The notes under the pieces were generated by a model. It had not been told where the DNA came from, did no database searches, and saw only the letters and a list, made by a program, of their open reading frames with translations. From contig CAJJAA010000023.1 of the NCBI GenBank assembly GCA_905182025.1, positions 62,001 through 126,000 on the forward strand: DNA of 64,000 nt, in the 5' to 3' direction. The translations under genes and the position numbers were made by a program. Below, piece after piece: positions 19,929 through 32,793 of the stretch; position 1 is the first letter of the stretch; the number at the start of each line of letters is the position of its first letter. The DNA is from an uncultured OM182 clade bacterium (GTDB lineage Bacteria > Pseudomonadota > Gammaproteobacteria > Pseudomonadales > Azotimanducaceae).

Positions 19929-21984
19929 AGTTACGCATGATGACCTCTTGTTCGAAATTGGCACAGAAGAATTACCGCCAAAGGCGCTAAGCAAGATGCT
20001 CCGTAGCCTAGAACAGGGCTTTACAAAGTCCCTGAATGAAGCGCAGTTAGGTTTTGATTCCGTCAAAGGTTATGCAACCCCTCGCCGCTTAGCCATTGTC
20101 GTCAATAACTTAGCCGCTGCTCAATTAGATCAGAAAATTGAGAGGCGCGGTCCTGCACTTGCTGCGGCGTTCAATCAAGACGACACGCCATCAAAGGCGC
20201 TACTAGGATTCATGCGATCCTGCGGAATAGAAGATCCGTCATTGCTAGAAAAGCAAGAGACTGAGAAAGGCACCTGGCTGATTTTTAGACAACAAAAGTC
20301 AGGCGCAAAAATCGAAGAACTATTACCCAAAATCATCGCGCAAAACTTAGCGGGTTTACCTATTGATAGAAAGATGCGTTGGGGTACTAGTCGAGAAGAA
20401 TTCATAAGACCTGTCCATTGGCTAGTCTTGCTCTACGGTGAACGGGTATTACCCGCGAGCGTTTTCGGTATCCCATCAAGTAATCAGACGAAAGGGCATC
20501 GCTTTATGTCATCAGGCGACATTCAGTTAAGCACCGCCTGTGGTTATGAATCGAAACTTGCTGACGCAAACGTGATCGTTGACTTCGAAAAAAGAAAGTC
20601 ACTGATCCGGGATCAACTCAAACAGATTGCCACTGAACAATCTGCGACAATTGTCATCGAGGAGTCCTTGCTTGATGAGGTTACTGCGCTCGTAGAATGG
20701 CCAGTCGCGTTGATCGGTAGTTTCTCTAAAGACTTCCTAGAGGTTCCTGAAGAAGCGCTTATTTCAGCAATGCAATCACATCAAAGATACTTTCACCTTG
20801 TTGATAGTACAGGCGCCTTGATACCTAAGTTCATCACGGTAGCAAACATCGAAAGTACGACGCCGCAATCTGTTGTTCGTGGTAATGAACGCGTCATTGC
20901 GCCTAGGTTGGCTGATGCGCGGTTTTTCTTCGAACAGGATAAAAAGACGTCGCTGTCGAGCAAACTTAAACGTCTCGAACAAGTTGTTTTTCAATCTAGC
21001 CTTGGTACCTACGCAGAAAAAGCGAGTCGCATATCGTCTTTAGCCGCTTCAATAGCGACAACCATAGGTGCCGATCCGAAGATAACAGCGAAGGCAGGTT
21101 TACTCTGCAAAGTCGACTTAGTCACTGATATGGTCAGTGAATTCCCAGACCTGCAGGGCATAATGGGCGGCTACTATGCTGATTACGACAGTGAAGACAA
21201 AGGCGTAGCAACAGCGATTACAGAACATTACTTGCCAACGCAATCAGGTGGCGACTTACCTAAAACATTAGAAGGTCAGTGTGTTGCGATTGCAGATAAG
21301 TTAGATACGCTAACTGGATTATTTGGTATCGGACAGCCACCGACAGGTTCCAAAGACCCCTATGCGCTGCGGCGACAAACATTGGGTATCGTAAGAACCT
21401 GCATTGAGAACGCCCTACCTCTGCGACTTAGTGATATTGTTAGCATGGCTAATAAGGCTCATAATAAAGACTTCGGTTCCGCGCCCGTCATTGCTTACAT
21501 GATTGATCGAATGGAAAACTGGTATCACGAAGATGGCATCCCAAGTGACTGCTTTAACGCAATAAGGAAAAGTAATAGCCCTATAGACGATATGGCAGAG
21601 GCGCACCAGAGGTTAACTGCTCTACAAGATTTTCGGGGACAGACGGAGTGTCAAAGTATCGTCGCGTCCAACAAGCGTATAGCGAACATACTAAAGAAAG
21701 TGGACAGCAAAGAAGTAGAAGAAGTTGATACGTCATTGTTCATCGATGACCAAGAGCATGTTCTGTTTGAGGCTCTCGGTAACCTTGCGGTAGCACTGTC
21801 CAAAACCGATTCGGCAAAGGATAAGTTGTTCTTGTTGGGACAATTGCAGGCACCGATTGACGCCTATTTTGAAGCTGTCATGGTAATGGCTGATGACAAG
21901 AAAATACGCCATAACCGGTTAGTTACATTGGCGGAAACACGAAGGTTGTTTCTCGATGTCGCAGATTTCTCTTTGCTCCAGTAA
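19921..21984 (+). CDS. glyS: Glycine-tRNA ligase beta subunit
   Basis: Large subunit of bacterial tetrameric glycyl-tRNA synthetase, which recognises tRNA-Gly. The 687-residue protein starts with [16 protein letters not shown], the hallmark of GlyS. It contains the YATPRRLA segment, an HD-like central region, and a C-terminal anticodon-binding domain (about 580-687). The AMQSHQRYF and [15 protein letters not shown] segments are highly conserved in the family. It overlaps glyQ by 8 bp. Gene order glyQ-glyS-gmhB next to gyrB matches Pseudomonas-type origins. Confidence 0.98.
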   Translation: MTEVTHDDLLFEIGTEELPPKALSKMLRSLEQGFTKSLNEAQLGFDSVKGYATPRRLAIVVNNLAAAQLDQKIERRGPALAAAFNQDDTPSKALLGFMRSCGIEDPSLLEKQETEKGTWLIFRQQKSGAKIEELLPKIIAQNLAGLPIDRKMRWGTSREEFIRPVHWLVLLYGERVLPASVFGIPSSNQTKGHRFMSSGDIQLSTACGYESKLADANVIVDFEKRKSLIRDQLKQIATEQSATIVIEESLLDEVTALVEWPVALIGSFSKDFLEVPEEALISAMQSHQRYFHLVDSTGALIPKFITVANIESTTPQSVVRGNERVIAPRLADARFFFEQDKKTSLSSKLKRLEQVVFQSSLGTYAEKASRISSLAASIATTIGADPKITAKAGLLCKVDLVTDMVSEFPDLQGIMGGYYADYDSEDKGVATAITEHYLPTQSGGDLPKTLEGQCVAIADKLDTLTGLFGIGQPPTGSKDPYALRRQTLGIVRTCIENALPLRLSDIVSMANKAHNKDFGSAPVIAYMIDRMENWYHEDGIPSDCFNAIRKSNSPIDDMAEAHQRLTALQDFRGQTECQSIVASNKRIANILKKVDSKEVEEVDTSLFIDDQEHVLFEALGNLAVALSKTDSAKDKLFLLGQLQAPIDAYFEAVMVMADDKKIRHNRLVTLAETRRLFLDVADFSLLQ

Positions 21985-22045
21985 CGGCTTTGCCTGGTGC
22001 ATTAGTTTCTTATCGACACTCCAACACGTCGGGAGATTGAAATAA

Positions 22046-22597
22046 ATGTTGATTGTGATCCTTGATAGAGACGGCGTCATTAACTTTGATTCAGATAATT
22101 ACATCAGAGCAATCGATGAATGGCGCCCGATTCCCGGTAGCATAGAAGCGATTGCGCGGCTGTTCAAAGCTGGATACAGCATATATGTAGCAACGAACCA
22201 ATCTGGCCTAGCGAGAGGTTTCTTCTCGTTAGAAGATCTCCACATGATGCACGAGAAGCTAGAATCTTTGGTTTACGCGGCTGGCGGTGAAATTTCTGGT
22301 ATCTATTTCTGTCCGCATCACCCTGATGATCATTGTGATTGTCGTAAACCCAATGTCGGGCTTCTGCAAAGAATATCACAACAAAGCAATGACTCCCTTC
22401 AAGGGTGCCCTTTCGTTGGGGACTCTCTTTCTGATATTCGCGCGGCGAAAGCTTACGGGTGTAAGCCCGTACTCGTCGAAACAGGCAAAGGTCAGAAAAC
22501 CCTCTCTCAACTAGACGAAAGGATAGACGTATTTCAAAATCTTGCCAGCTTTGTTGATTCTCTTCTAAACAGCACGCCAACTAACACGCACAAGTAA
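22046..22597 (+). CDS. gmhB: D-glycero-beta-D-manno-heptose-1,7-bisphosphate 7-phosphatase
   Basis: HAD-superfamily phosphatase of ADP-heptose synthesis for the LPS inner core. The 183-residue protein has the nucleophile motif ILDRDGVIN, the TNQSG motif II, the family zinc knuckle CPHHPDDHCDC, and the motif IV region FVGDSLSDIRAA. It lies 61 bp after glyS and converges with gyrB across 33 bp. A related histidinol-phosphatase activity exists in some homologues, but the neighbourhood supports GmhB. Confidence 0.95.
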   Translation: MLIVILDRDGVINFDSDNYIRAIDEWRPIPGSIEAIARLFKAGYSIYVATNQSGLARGFFSLEDLHMMHEKLESLVYAAGGEISGIYFCPHHPDDHCDCRKPNVGLLQRISQQSNDSLQGCPFVGDSLSDIRAAKAYGCKPVLVETGKGQKTLSQLDERIDVFQNLASFVDSLLNSTPTNTHK

Positions 22598-22630
22598 ACA
22601 ATGTTGCTGGCGCATTTCGGAACGAGATAT

Positions 22631-26137
<3,507 letters not shown>

Positions 26138-26141
<4 letters not shown>

Positions 26142-27238
26142 AACTTCATTGGCATAACCACATAAACAGAATCATCATCTTGCATCTCTTCTAAAAGCGC
26201 ACTGCTGTTCGAATCTGCTAATGTGAGCTTTACTTTCTCACCTTGAAGTACACCCAACACATCCTGCAAATACACGACGTTAAACCCAACCTCTAGTGCC
26301 TCCCCTTCATAATCAACCACGACGGACTCCTCCGCTTCTTCCTGCTCAGGGTTGTTGGCTGAAAGTTGAAGCACACCTGAAGACAAATTCACACGTATAC
26401 CGCGAAACTTCTCATTTGAAAGAATTGCTGTTCGGCTAAGTGCTTGACGTAATTCAAGCCTATCGGCGATGACAGTCTTATTGCCGTTTTTAGGTACAAC
26501 ACGGTCGTAGTCTGGAAATCGTCCATCAACCAATTTAGTCGTAAAAGTAAAATCATCTGATTCTGCACGGAGATGGTTGGCGCCAATCGTGATTTGCACG
26601 TCTCCGTCAAGTTCGTTTAACAGCCTCTGCAGCTCTTGCACACCCTTGCGAGGCACAATCACCTGCTGAACACCTTCGCACTGAGTGTCGTGCTTAAGGC
26701 TACTCATAGCCAGCCGGTGACCATCTGTTGCTACACAGCGGATGTGTTCCTCGGCCATTTCAACCAACATGCCATTTAGAAAATATCGAACGTCTTGTTG
26801 TGCCATTGCGAAACCGGTTCGATCGATGAGTCGTTTGAAGGCTTTACTATCCAAAGTAAGCGTTACTTCAGAGGCAGATATATCAACCGAAGGAAAATCG
26901 CTTGCAGGTAGTGTTGACAGAGCAGACCGAAAGCGGCCTGACTTTATTGTCAACCTTTGGTCCTTAAGACTCAATTCAATCTCGGCTCCCTCAGGGATCT
27001 CTCGACAGATATCCATAAGCTTCCGCGCAGGAACTGTGACTTCCCCGGATTCAGCATTTTCCAATGCGATACGTCCAACCAGCTCAACTTCCAAATCGGT
27101 GCCCGTAATAGAGAGTTGGTTTGAATCAATATTTAACAGTACATTTGATAATACCGGTAATGTCTGTCGTTTCTCGACCACTCCCGCAACTTGCTGGAGA
27201 GGCTTAAGAAGCGTCTCTCGGTTCACTATAACTTTCAT
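26138..27238 (-). CDS. dnaN: DNA polymerase III beta sliding clamp, canonical copy
   Basis: Ring-shaped processivity clamp for DNA polymerases. From the ATG at 27238 it is 366 residues, the same as E. coli beta; an upstream TTG at 27256 only adds six residues. The peptide-binding cleft looks intact: TDGHRLA (171-177), FPDYDRV, and the C-terminal MPMKL, compared with MPMRL in E. coli. The AILSNEKFRG and ANNPEQEEAEE segments are also standard. It overlaps recF by 4 bp. Although second in order after dnaA, it is the more E. coli-like of the two clamps here and is likely the main replicative clamp. Confidence 0.95.
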
Positions 27239-27304
27239 ACTAAACTCATTCCTCAATTTACTTATAGTTAGCGCTTACTATCGCTATGTTCCTTTAAAAC
27301 AGAA

Positions 27305-28411
27305 CTACAACATCATTGGGCTTACCACAAAGCGTGACTGGTCGTCCTCAGGATTTGTCATCAAAACAGGACTATTGTGGTCACTCAACTCTAGCCTTAC
27401 TTTCGTACCGCTCATTTTTTGCAGTACATCGAGTAGGTAGCTGACATTAAAACCAATTTCTAAATCTTCGCCTTCGTAATCTACCGACACGACCTCCTCC
27501 GCCTCTTCCTGCATTGGGTTGTTGGCTTTGAGTTGCAGTTCACCTTTAGAAAGACAGAGTTTCACATTGCGGTACATTTCGTTAGACAATATTGCAATTC
27601 GACTCAACGTGTCTTTTAACTCAAGTCTGTCTAACAACAAAATTTTGTCGCTGCCAACAGGAATGGCGCCTGTATAATCTGGATAACTGCCATCAATAAG
27701 TTTAGTCGTAAAATTCGCGCTGGCGCCCACGACGCTTAAATGATTTGGCGACATCAGCAATGACACGCTTTCGTCCTTAATATCCTTAAGTAGTTTCGAT
27801 AATTCTAAAACACCCTTTCTAGGAATGATGTACTGCTTCACCTCGAGCTCTTGTTGTTCTAGCGCGCGCTCTGCAATGGCCAACCTTTGCCCATTGGTTG
27901 CAACAGCACGAAGAACTCCATCGCCAAACTCCAACAACATGCCATTAAAGAAATATCGAACATCCTGCAACGCCATGGCAAAACTGGTACTTTCAAGCAA
28001 TTCTCTAAACTCTATCACAGGCACATCGAGCTGCATTGCAGCAGAATCCAACTCGACCTTCGGGAAATCTATTGCTGGCAACGTTGCGAGATGAGATTTA
28101 AACCGCCCGCTTTGAAGCGAAACCCTGGTGCCTTCCAACGCGACATCCACAACCGCCTGACTCGGCAGGCTCCTGCAGATGTCGAAAAGTTTTTGAGCAG
28201 GCACAGTCACCTCACCTGAAACGGCGTTAGTCAGATCTGCAATTGATACCGACAGCTCTACTTCCTGATCTGTACCCGTCAGTGTCAATTGACCCTCTTT
28301 GACGACACAAAGGATATTTGCCAAAACAGGTAAGGTTTGCCTACGCTCGACCACACTCGTAACCAGCGCGAGAGGCGATATTAAAGCCTCCTTATCTACC
28401 GAAAATTTCAT
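27305..28411 (-). CDS. Divergent second sliding clamp paralogue next to dnaA
   Basis: A full-length (368 residues) DnaN-family protein, about half identical by eye to the copy immediately downstream. All three clamp domains are present and the reading frame is intact. Cleft residues differ from E. coli beta: TDGHRL is TNGQRL (172-177), the FPDYRRV segment is YPDYTGA (losing the Arg246 and Val247 equivalents), Ser346 is Pro, and the C-terminal MPMRL is SPMML. Binding of standard clamp-binding motifs may therefore be weakened or altered. It starts 16 bp after dnaA, the usual dnaN position. It could be a specialised clamp, a heterodimer partner, or a regulatory form; it does not look like a pseudogene. 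Confidence 0.9.
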   Translation of the reverse strand: MKFSVDKEALISPLALVTSVVERRQTLPVLANILCVVKEGQLTLTGTDQEVELSVSIADLTNAVSGEVTVPAQKLFDICRSLPSQAVVDVALEGTRVSLQSGRFKSHLATLPAIDFPKVELDSAAMQLDVPVIEFRELLESTSFAMALQDVRYFFNGMLLEFGDGVLRAVATNGQRLAIAERALEQQELEVKQYIIPRKGVLELSKLLKDIKDESVSLLMSPNHLSVVGASANFTTKLIDGSYPDYTGAIPVGSDKILLLDRLELKDTLSRIAILSNEMYRNVKLCLSKGELQLKANNPMQEEAEEVVSVDYEGEDLEIGFNVSYLLDVLQKMSGTKVRLELSDHNSPVLMTNPEDDQSRFVVSPMML

Positions 28412-28427
28412 CTAAAAACCCTGTTTC

Positions 28428-29756
28428 TTATGCCGTAAGTATTCGTAACAAATTATTATAATCTTCGCGTATATCTCGTATTTGCTCCCGTAACTCTTCT
28501 ACTTTACGGCATGCGTGCAAAACGGTTGTATGGTCCCTGCCACCGAACGCATCGCCAATTTCCGGAAGGCTATGGTTCGTTAACTCTTTAGAAAGCGCCA
28601 TCGCGATTTGTCGCGGTCTCGCTATTGAACGCGTCTTTTTCTTCGAATGCATGTCACTAATACGTATATTGTAATGCTCTGCTACCGTTTTCTGTATATT
28701 TTCAATCCCTACCTGCCTATCCTGGATCGCTAACAAGTCTCTAAGCGCTTCTTTCACAAGACTCAGGCTAACTTCTCGCCCTGTAAAGTTAGCATTGGCA
28801 TTTACTCGTTTTAGTGCGCCTTCTAGTTCTCTTACGTTTGAGCGAATTTTCTCCGCTATAAAGAATGCAACCTCATGGGGTAAAACCGTGCCGTACTCCT
28901 CGGCTTTTTTCATCAAAATAGCGACTCTTGTCTCAAGTTCCGGCGGCTCCAGTGGCGCCGTCATACCCCAAACAAAACGACTTTTTAGCCTTTCCTCCAA
29001 CCCGTCGATTTCTTTCGGGTACCGATCACACGTTAGAACGATCTGACTACCATTCTCTTGCAGTCGATTGAATACGTGGAAAAATTCTTCCTGCGACTTT
29101 ACGCCCTTCGCAAGAAATTGAATATCGTCCATCAAAAGCACGTCAACGCTTCGATAACGCTGGGTAAAATCTGACATCGTGCCGGTCTCGATGGCCTTCA
29201 CCATCTCCTCCATAAACCTCTGAGAGTACAGACAAGCCACCTTCAAATGCGGGTGCTTCTCCAGGATCGCATTACCCACCGCATGCATCAAATGCGTTTT
29301 ACCTAGACCTACGCCACCGTACAACAAAAGGCATTTAGAGTCTTTTCCGACACTGTCGCTGATTTGCACCGCTGCTGCTCTTGCGAACTCGTTTGAGCGG
29401 CCTTCAACAAAATTATCGAAGGTGCAATCTGCCTTTAAATCGGCCATAGCGTAGAAGTGATCGCTCACTTTTGGCTTGCTATCCTTTACAGATCTGCCCG
29501 TCTGTGACGCGGCAATTTCTACATTCGTGCCAATTTCAAGACTCACAGCTAGGCCTGCCTTGGATTTTACCAGCGCCTCAATGCGCGGCATAAAATCACT
29601 TTGAACTTGATCTCGAATGTAACGATTAGGTGCGAGTAGTCGCACGCCTTCCGCAGAAGTCTGTACCTGAAGCGGACGAATCCAAGTGCTATACTGCTGC
29701 GAAGATAACTCATCTTCTAGACTCGACAAACATTGCTGCCAGACTGTATCGCCCAC
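28428..29756 (-). CDS. dnaA: Chromosomal replication initiator DnaA
   Basis: AAA+ ATPase that binds DnaA boxes and melts oriC. Domain I ([24 protein letters not shown]), a short linker, domain III with Walker [11 protein letters not shown], Walker [11 protein letters not shown] and the arginine-finger region ERLKSRF, and domain IV with the DNA-binding signature [14 protein letters not shown] are all present. I prefer the GTG at 29756, preceded by GGAGG at 5 nt, giving 442 residues. A GTG at 29768 would add four residues but has no ribosome site. A DnaA-box-like sequence in front of the likely promoter suggests autoregulation. Confidence 0.98.
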   Translation of the reverse strand: MGDTVWQQCLSSLEDELSSQQYSTWIRPLQVQTSAEGVRLLAPNRYIRDQVQSDFMPRIEALVKSKAGLAVSLEIGTNVEIAASQTGRSVKDSKPKVSDHFYAMADLKADCTFDNFVEGRSNEFARAAAVQISDSVGKDSKCLLLYGGVGLGKTHLMHAVGNAILEKHPHLKVACLYSQRFMEEMVKAIETGTMSDFTQRYRSVDVLLMDDIQFLAKGVKSQEEFFHVFNRLQENGSQIVLTCDRYPKEIDGLEERLKSRFVWGMTAPLEPPELETRVAILMKKAEEYGTVLPHEVAFFIAEKIRSNVRELEGALKRVNANANFTGREVSLSLVKEALRDLLAIQDRQVGIENIQKTVAEHYNIRISDMHSKKKTRSIARPRQIAMALSKELTNHSLPEIGDAFGGRDHTTVLHACRKVEELREQIRDIREDYNNLLRILTA

Positions 29757-29839
29757 GGGTTCCTCCACAGTGACTTGTTAGGAAAAATTAGATAATTCTT
29801 CGTAGTTATAGACTAAAAGCGTCTAAATCTTTGCAGAGC

Positions 29840-29869
29840 ATAGTACCCCTATTCCCATCTTCACGCCAA
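29840..29869 (-). promoter_or_regulatory. Possible dnaA promoter
   Basis: On the minus strand TTGGCG (29869-29864) and TACTAT (29845-29840) are separated by 18 bp, about 85 bp before the dnaA start. A one-mismatch DnaA box (CTATCCACA, 29870-29878) touches the -35, consistent with feedback repression by DnaA. The -10 has two mismatches to consensus, so this is tentative. Confidence 0.35.
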
Positions 29870-30139
29870 CTATCCACAGCAAAAAAACAATTTAAAACCA
29901 CTTATATTTCAAGCATTTAGATTAACAACCGGTTAACAACCTAAGGGTAACCTGTGGATAACTTGTGAATAAAATCGCCTAAAATCGGTCAAAAAAAATC
30001 CCTGTGGATAACTCACTAAAACATACCCAGCTTGCCCACAGCCTGGCGACAACTGATACATCTTCCAACAACAGCCTTATCCTGCCGCTAACCGATTGAA
30101 TACATACAAATTAAAACACTTCTCCACAGATTCCTTCTT

Positions 30140-30196
30140 CTTAATAACTAGTAACAATAATAACTTTTATATATATATACATACTTATATATTAAG
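30140..30196. other. AT-rich DNA unwinding element of oriC
   Basis: About 57 bp almost free of G and C, including a long run of alternating TA near 30168-30196 and TAATAAC-type motifs before it. It lies to the right of the DnaA box cluster, on the rpmH side, the expected place for initial strand opening. The exact unwinding site is inferred. Confidence 0.7.
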
Positions 30197-30261
30197 CGCT
30201 CTACCAGACACCGTCACTTCATCTGAGATTTTCGCGGCAATGATATAACCTAAATGAGAAA

Positions 30262-30290
30262 TTGACTCATAACCCGTAAATCATTAGAAT
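30262..30290 (+). promoter_or_regulatory. Promoter for rpmH-rnpA
   Basis: TTGACT (30262-30267) and TAGAAT (30285-30290) are separated by exactly 17 bp, a strong sigma-70 type match. The -10 is 44 bp before the rpmH ATG. It should drive rpmH, rnpA and the coupled yidD-yidC genes. Confidence 0.8.
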
Positions 30291-30334
30291 CCCCGCTCTT
30301 TTTTCCGCCCTTTAGAACTATTTGGTAACTCATC

Positions 30335-30469
30335 ATGAAAAGAACATTTCAACCTAGTGTCATCAAGCGAAAGCGCTCACACGGTTTTCGATCAAGAATG
30401 GCCACGAAGAACGGTCGTTTGGTATTAAAGCGCCGCAGAGCTAAAGGCCGAAAGGTTCTTTCTGCATAA
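30335..30469 (+). CDS. rpmH: 50S ribosomal protein L34
   Basis: A 44-residue, highly basic ribosomal protein of the large subunit. It begins [20 protein letters not shown] and ends [12 protein letters not shown], both diagnostic of L34. It is the first gene to the right of oriC, followed by rnpA after 23 bp, the standard bacterial arrangement. The gene is short but unambiguous. Confidence 0.98.
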   Translation: MKRTFQPSVIKRKRSHGFRSRMATKNGRLVLKRRRAKGRKVLSA

Positions 30470-30492
30470 GCACGTACGCAAACCTTCGATCT

Positions 30493-30867
30493 ATGCCAGA
30501 TCAGAGTTTCCCCGCATATCGTAGACTGCTAACCTCCTCTGAATTCGATACTGTGTTCAAGGATAATCACGTCCGGGTAAGTTCTCCCGAGTTCTTGGTT
30601 CTCGCTGCGCTGACAAATCTTCCTGCTAGTCGGCTCGGCATGGTTATCGGCAAAAAGAACACTAACCAAGCAAACGATCGAAATAAGATCAAAAGAGCCA
30701 TCAGAGAGACATTTAGAAAAAATTTTCCGCATCAACCCTCAGTAGATGTCGTTATAGTATCTCGCAAAGCGGTTGACCCTGAGTTTCCGACAAAACTGAA
30801 CACCATACTCGACGAGATTTGGTCGAAACTAAGCAGAAAAATATCGACCAAGGTAGACAATGGTTAA
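30493..30867 (+). CDS. rnpA: Ribonuclease P protein component
   Basis: Basic protein subunit of RNase P, which assists the catalytic RNA in maturing tRNA 5' ends. The 124-residue protein has the RRLLTSSEFDTVF N-terminus and the conserved RNA-binding helix in NDRNKIKRAIRETFR. Start at the ATG at 30493 gives normal length. The stop overlaps yidD by 8 bp, and the rpmH-rnpA-yidD-yidC order is conserved across bacteria. Confidence 0.97.
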   Translation: MPDQSFPAYRRLLTSSEFDTVFKDNHVRVSSPEFLVLAALTNLPASRLGMVIGKKNTNQANDRNKIKRAIRETFRKNFPHQPSVDVVIVSRKAVDPEFPTKLNTILDEIWSKLSRKISTKVDNG

Positions 30868-31087
30868 GAACATACTCATTACCATTATTAGAACTTACCA
30901 ACTTAGTTTCAGCTATTTTGTGGGAAGAAGCTGTCGTTTCTACCCCTCCTGTTCCGAATATACAAAACAAGCTATTGAGCTCCACGGATCTGCCAAAGGA
31001 TCTTTGCTTGGGGTCAAAAGAATATGTAAATGTCATCCTTTCCACGAAGGTGGTATCGATAACGTTCCCACTACCGATTTACGATAG
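30860..31087 (+). CDS. yidD: Membrane protein insertion efficiency factor
   Basis: Small (75-residue) membrane-associated protein thought to assist YidC-dependent insertion. It contains the family signature CRFYPSCSEYTKQAIELHG and a second cysteine segment ICKCHPFHEGGIDNVP. The N-terminal helix (NILITIIRTYQLSFSYF) is amphipathic or hydrophobic. It overlaps rnpA by 8 bp and precedes yidC by 12 bp. Assignment is secure by motif and context. Confidence 0.96.
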   Translation: MVKNILITIIRTYQLSFSYFVGRSCRFYPSCSEYTKQAIELHGSAKGSLLGVKRICKCHPFHEGGIDNVPTTDLR

Positions 31088-31099
31088 GTTTAGGTAACA

Positions 31100-32785
31100 A
31101 TGGATTTTCAACGGATTTTAATACTTGCTGGCTTAGCTGTTACAGCCTACATGCTGGTATTGGCGTGGAACAACGACTACAACCAGCCTGGTCAAACTGA
31201 TCTTTCTAGCACCTCGGTTAATCAGGTTACCTCGGGACCCGACCCGGTCGTTCCTCAAATATCAGGCACTGAATCAGAATTCATTCCAACCTTAGATTCA
31301 GCAGTCGGTAGCGCTGTTCAGATGAACGCTACTGACTTTGGTCAAACTTCAACAAACCAAAAACTCGTCCGCGTTGTAACGGATGTACTTGTCGTCGAAA
31401 TCGATGTTGTCGGCGGGGATATTAAGAAGTTATCACTGCCTGCTTTTCCTATAGCGCTCGACAAACTTGACGAACCCTATGTACTCCTTGACCCGCGTAA
31501 CAGTTACTCGGCACAGAGTGGACTGATTGGTGATAACGGCACCGATACCGCAGCGGGTAGACCTACCTACAGCGTTGATTCGGACTTCTACGAACTTGAT
31601 CAAACGAAGGACACGCTCACTGTTGATTTGGTTTTAGAACAGTCGCAGGGCGTAACAATCACTAAACGTTTTACCTTCAGACGCGCAGACTACCTCATTG
31701 ATGTTGAATACATTATCAACAACCAAGCCAGCACTGATTGGCGCGGTGCCTTGTTTACACAGATTAAAAGAGACAGTGCGGTACCGGTTCTATCTGACGA
31801 ATCTGGCATGGGTATGCAACCCTACGTTGGTGGAGCGACATTTCAGCAAGAGGGTCCCTACACCAAATTAGAATTCGATGACATCGAAGAAGAGTCCTAC
31901 AAACATAAGGTAAACGGTGGCTATATGGCCATGGTTCAGCATTACTTTGTTAGTGCTTGGGTACCAGGTGACCTTAACGCCTACACATACCAAGCGAGAA
32001 AACTGACTAATCAGGATTCCTATTTGTTTGGTTTTACCGGCCCATTAACGTCCATCCTGTCTGGCCAGGAAGGATCAATGACTGCTAAATTCTATGCCGG
32101 TCCGAAGGACCAACATACTCTGGAAACTATTTCGACCGGACTCAACCTAACGATTGATTACGGTTTCTTATGGTGGCTGGCGCAACCGCTATTTGATTTA
32201 CTCACTTTCATACATAGCTTTGTTGGCAACTGGGGTGGGTCGATAATTATTCTGACCATTATTGTCAAATCTCTCTTATATCCTTTATCCGCGGCCAGCT
32301 TCAAGTCGATGGCGAAGATGAGAAAACTCCAGCCTGAAATGGCGAAACTGAAAGAAAGGCATGGAGACGATAAGCAAAAATTTTCCCAATCAATGATGGA
32401 ATTGTATAAGAAAGAAGGTGCAAACCCACTTGGTGGTTGTTTACCCATGCTCTTGCAAATGCCTGTTTTTATAGCCTTGTACTGGGCTCTCATGGAAAGT
32501 GTTGAACTAAGACAAGCGCCGTTTATTCTATGGATAGATGATTTGTCAGCAATGGACCCGTATTTCGTTTTACCGATATTGATGGGTATTTCGATGTTTC
32601 TCACGCAGATGATGCAGCCTGAACCACCTGATCCTATTCAGGCTAAAGTGTTTAAACTTATGCCAATAATGTTCACTTTCTTCTTCCTATGGTTCCCGTC
32701 TGGCTTAGTGCTTTATTGGTTCATCAATAATTTACTCTCAATTCTCCAGCAGTGGTTTGTTACTCGGCAAGTCGCGAAGGGCTGA
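31100..32785 (+). CDS. yidC: Membrane protein insertase YidC
   Basis: Inner-membrane insertase acting alone or with SecYEG. The 561-residue protein has the proteobacterial architecture: N-terminal membrane anchor (about 5-23), a large periplasmic domain (about 60-350), then the conserved five-helix core with coiled cytoplasmic hairpin (SMAKMRKLQPEMAKLKERHGDDKQK). The GGCLPMLLQMPVFIALYW motif is complete. ATP synthase subunit c, encoded downstream at atpE, is a classic YidC substrate. mnmE starts 8 bp later. Confidence 0.97.
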   Translation: MDFQRILILAGLAVTAYMLVLAWNNDYNQPGQTDLSSTSVNQVTSGPDPVVPQISGTESEFIPTLDSAVGSAVQMNATDFGQTSTNQKLVRVVTDVLVVEIDVVGGDIKKLSLPAFPIALDKLDEPYVLLDPRNSYSAQSGLIGDNGTDTAAGRPTYSVDSDFYELDQTKDTLTVDLVLEQSQGVTITKRFTFRRADYLIDVEYIINNQASTDWRGALFTQIKRDSAVPVLSDESGMGMQPYVGGATFQQEGPYTKLEFDDIEEESYKHKVNGGYMAMVQHYFVSAWVPGDLNAYTYQARKLTNQDSYLFGFTGPLTSILSGQEGSMTAKFYAGPKDQHTLETISTGLNLTIDYGFLWWLAQPLFDLLTFIHSFVGNWGGSIIILTIIVKSLLYPLSAASFKSMAKMRKLQPEMAKLKERHGDDKQKFSQSMMELYKKEGANPLGGCLPMLLQMPVFIALYWALMESVELRQAPFILWIDDLSAMDPYFVLPILMGISMFLTQMMQPEPPDPIQAKVFKLMPIMFTFFFLWFPSGLVLYWFINNLLSILQQWFVTRQVAKG

Positions 32786-32793
32786 GAAATTAA

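Larger units (their letters stand above)
29769..30334. other. oriC: Chromosomal replication origin oriC
   Basis: The 566-bp non-coding interval between dnaA and rpmH. DnaA boxes visible: TGTGGATAA at 29953-29961 and 30003-30011 (exact TTATCCACA on the minus strand), TGTGAATAA at 29964-29972 (TTATTCACA), and one-mismatch boxes CTATCCACA at 29870-29878 and TTCTCCACA at 30120-30128. A weaker TTGCCCACA is at 30032-30040. The block CCTGTGGATAACT occurs twice, 50 bp apart. An AT-rich stretch follows to the right. Reading the whole interval I find no GATC, so Dam/SeqA-type control as in E. coli is unlikely. Confidence 0.93.

Noticed and set aside
27239..27256. TTG at 27256 as start of the second dnaN
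   Set aside because: It only adds six residues; the ATG at 27238 gives the exact family N-terminus and a 366-residue clamp.
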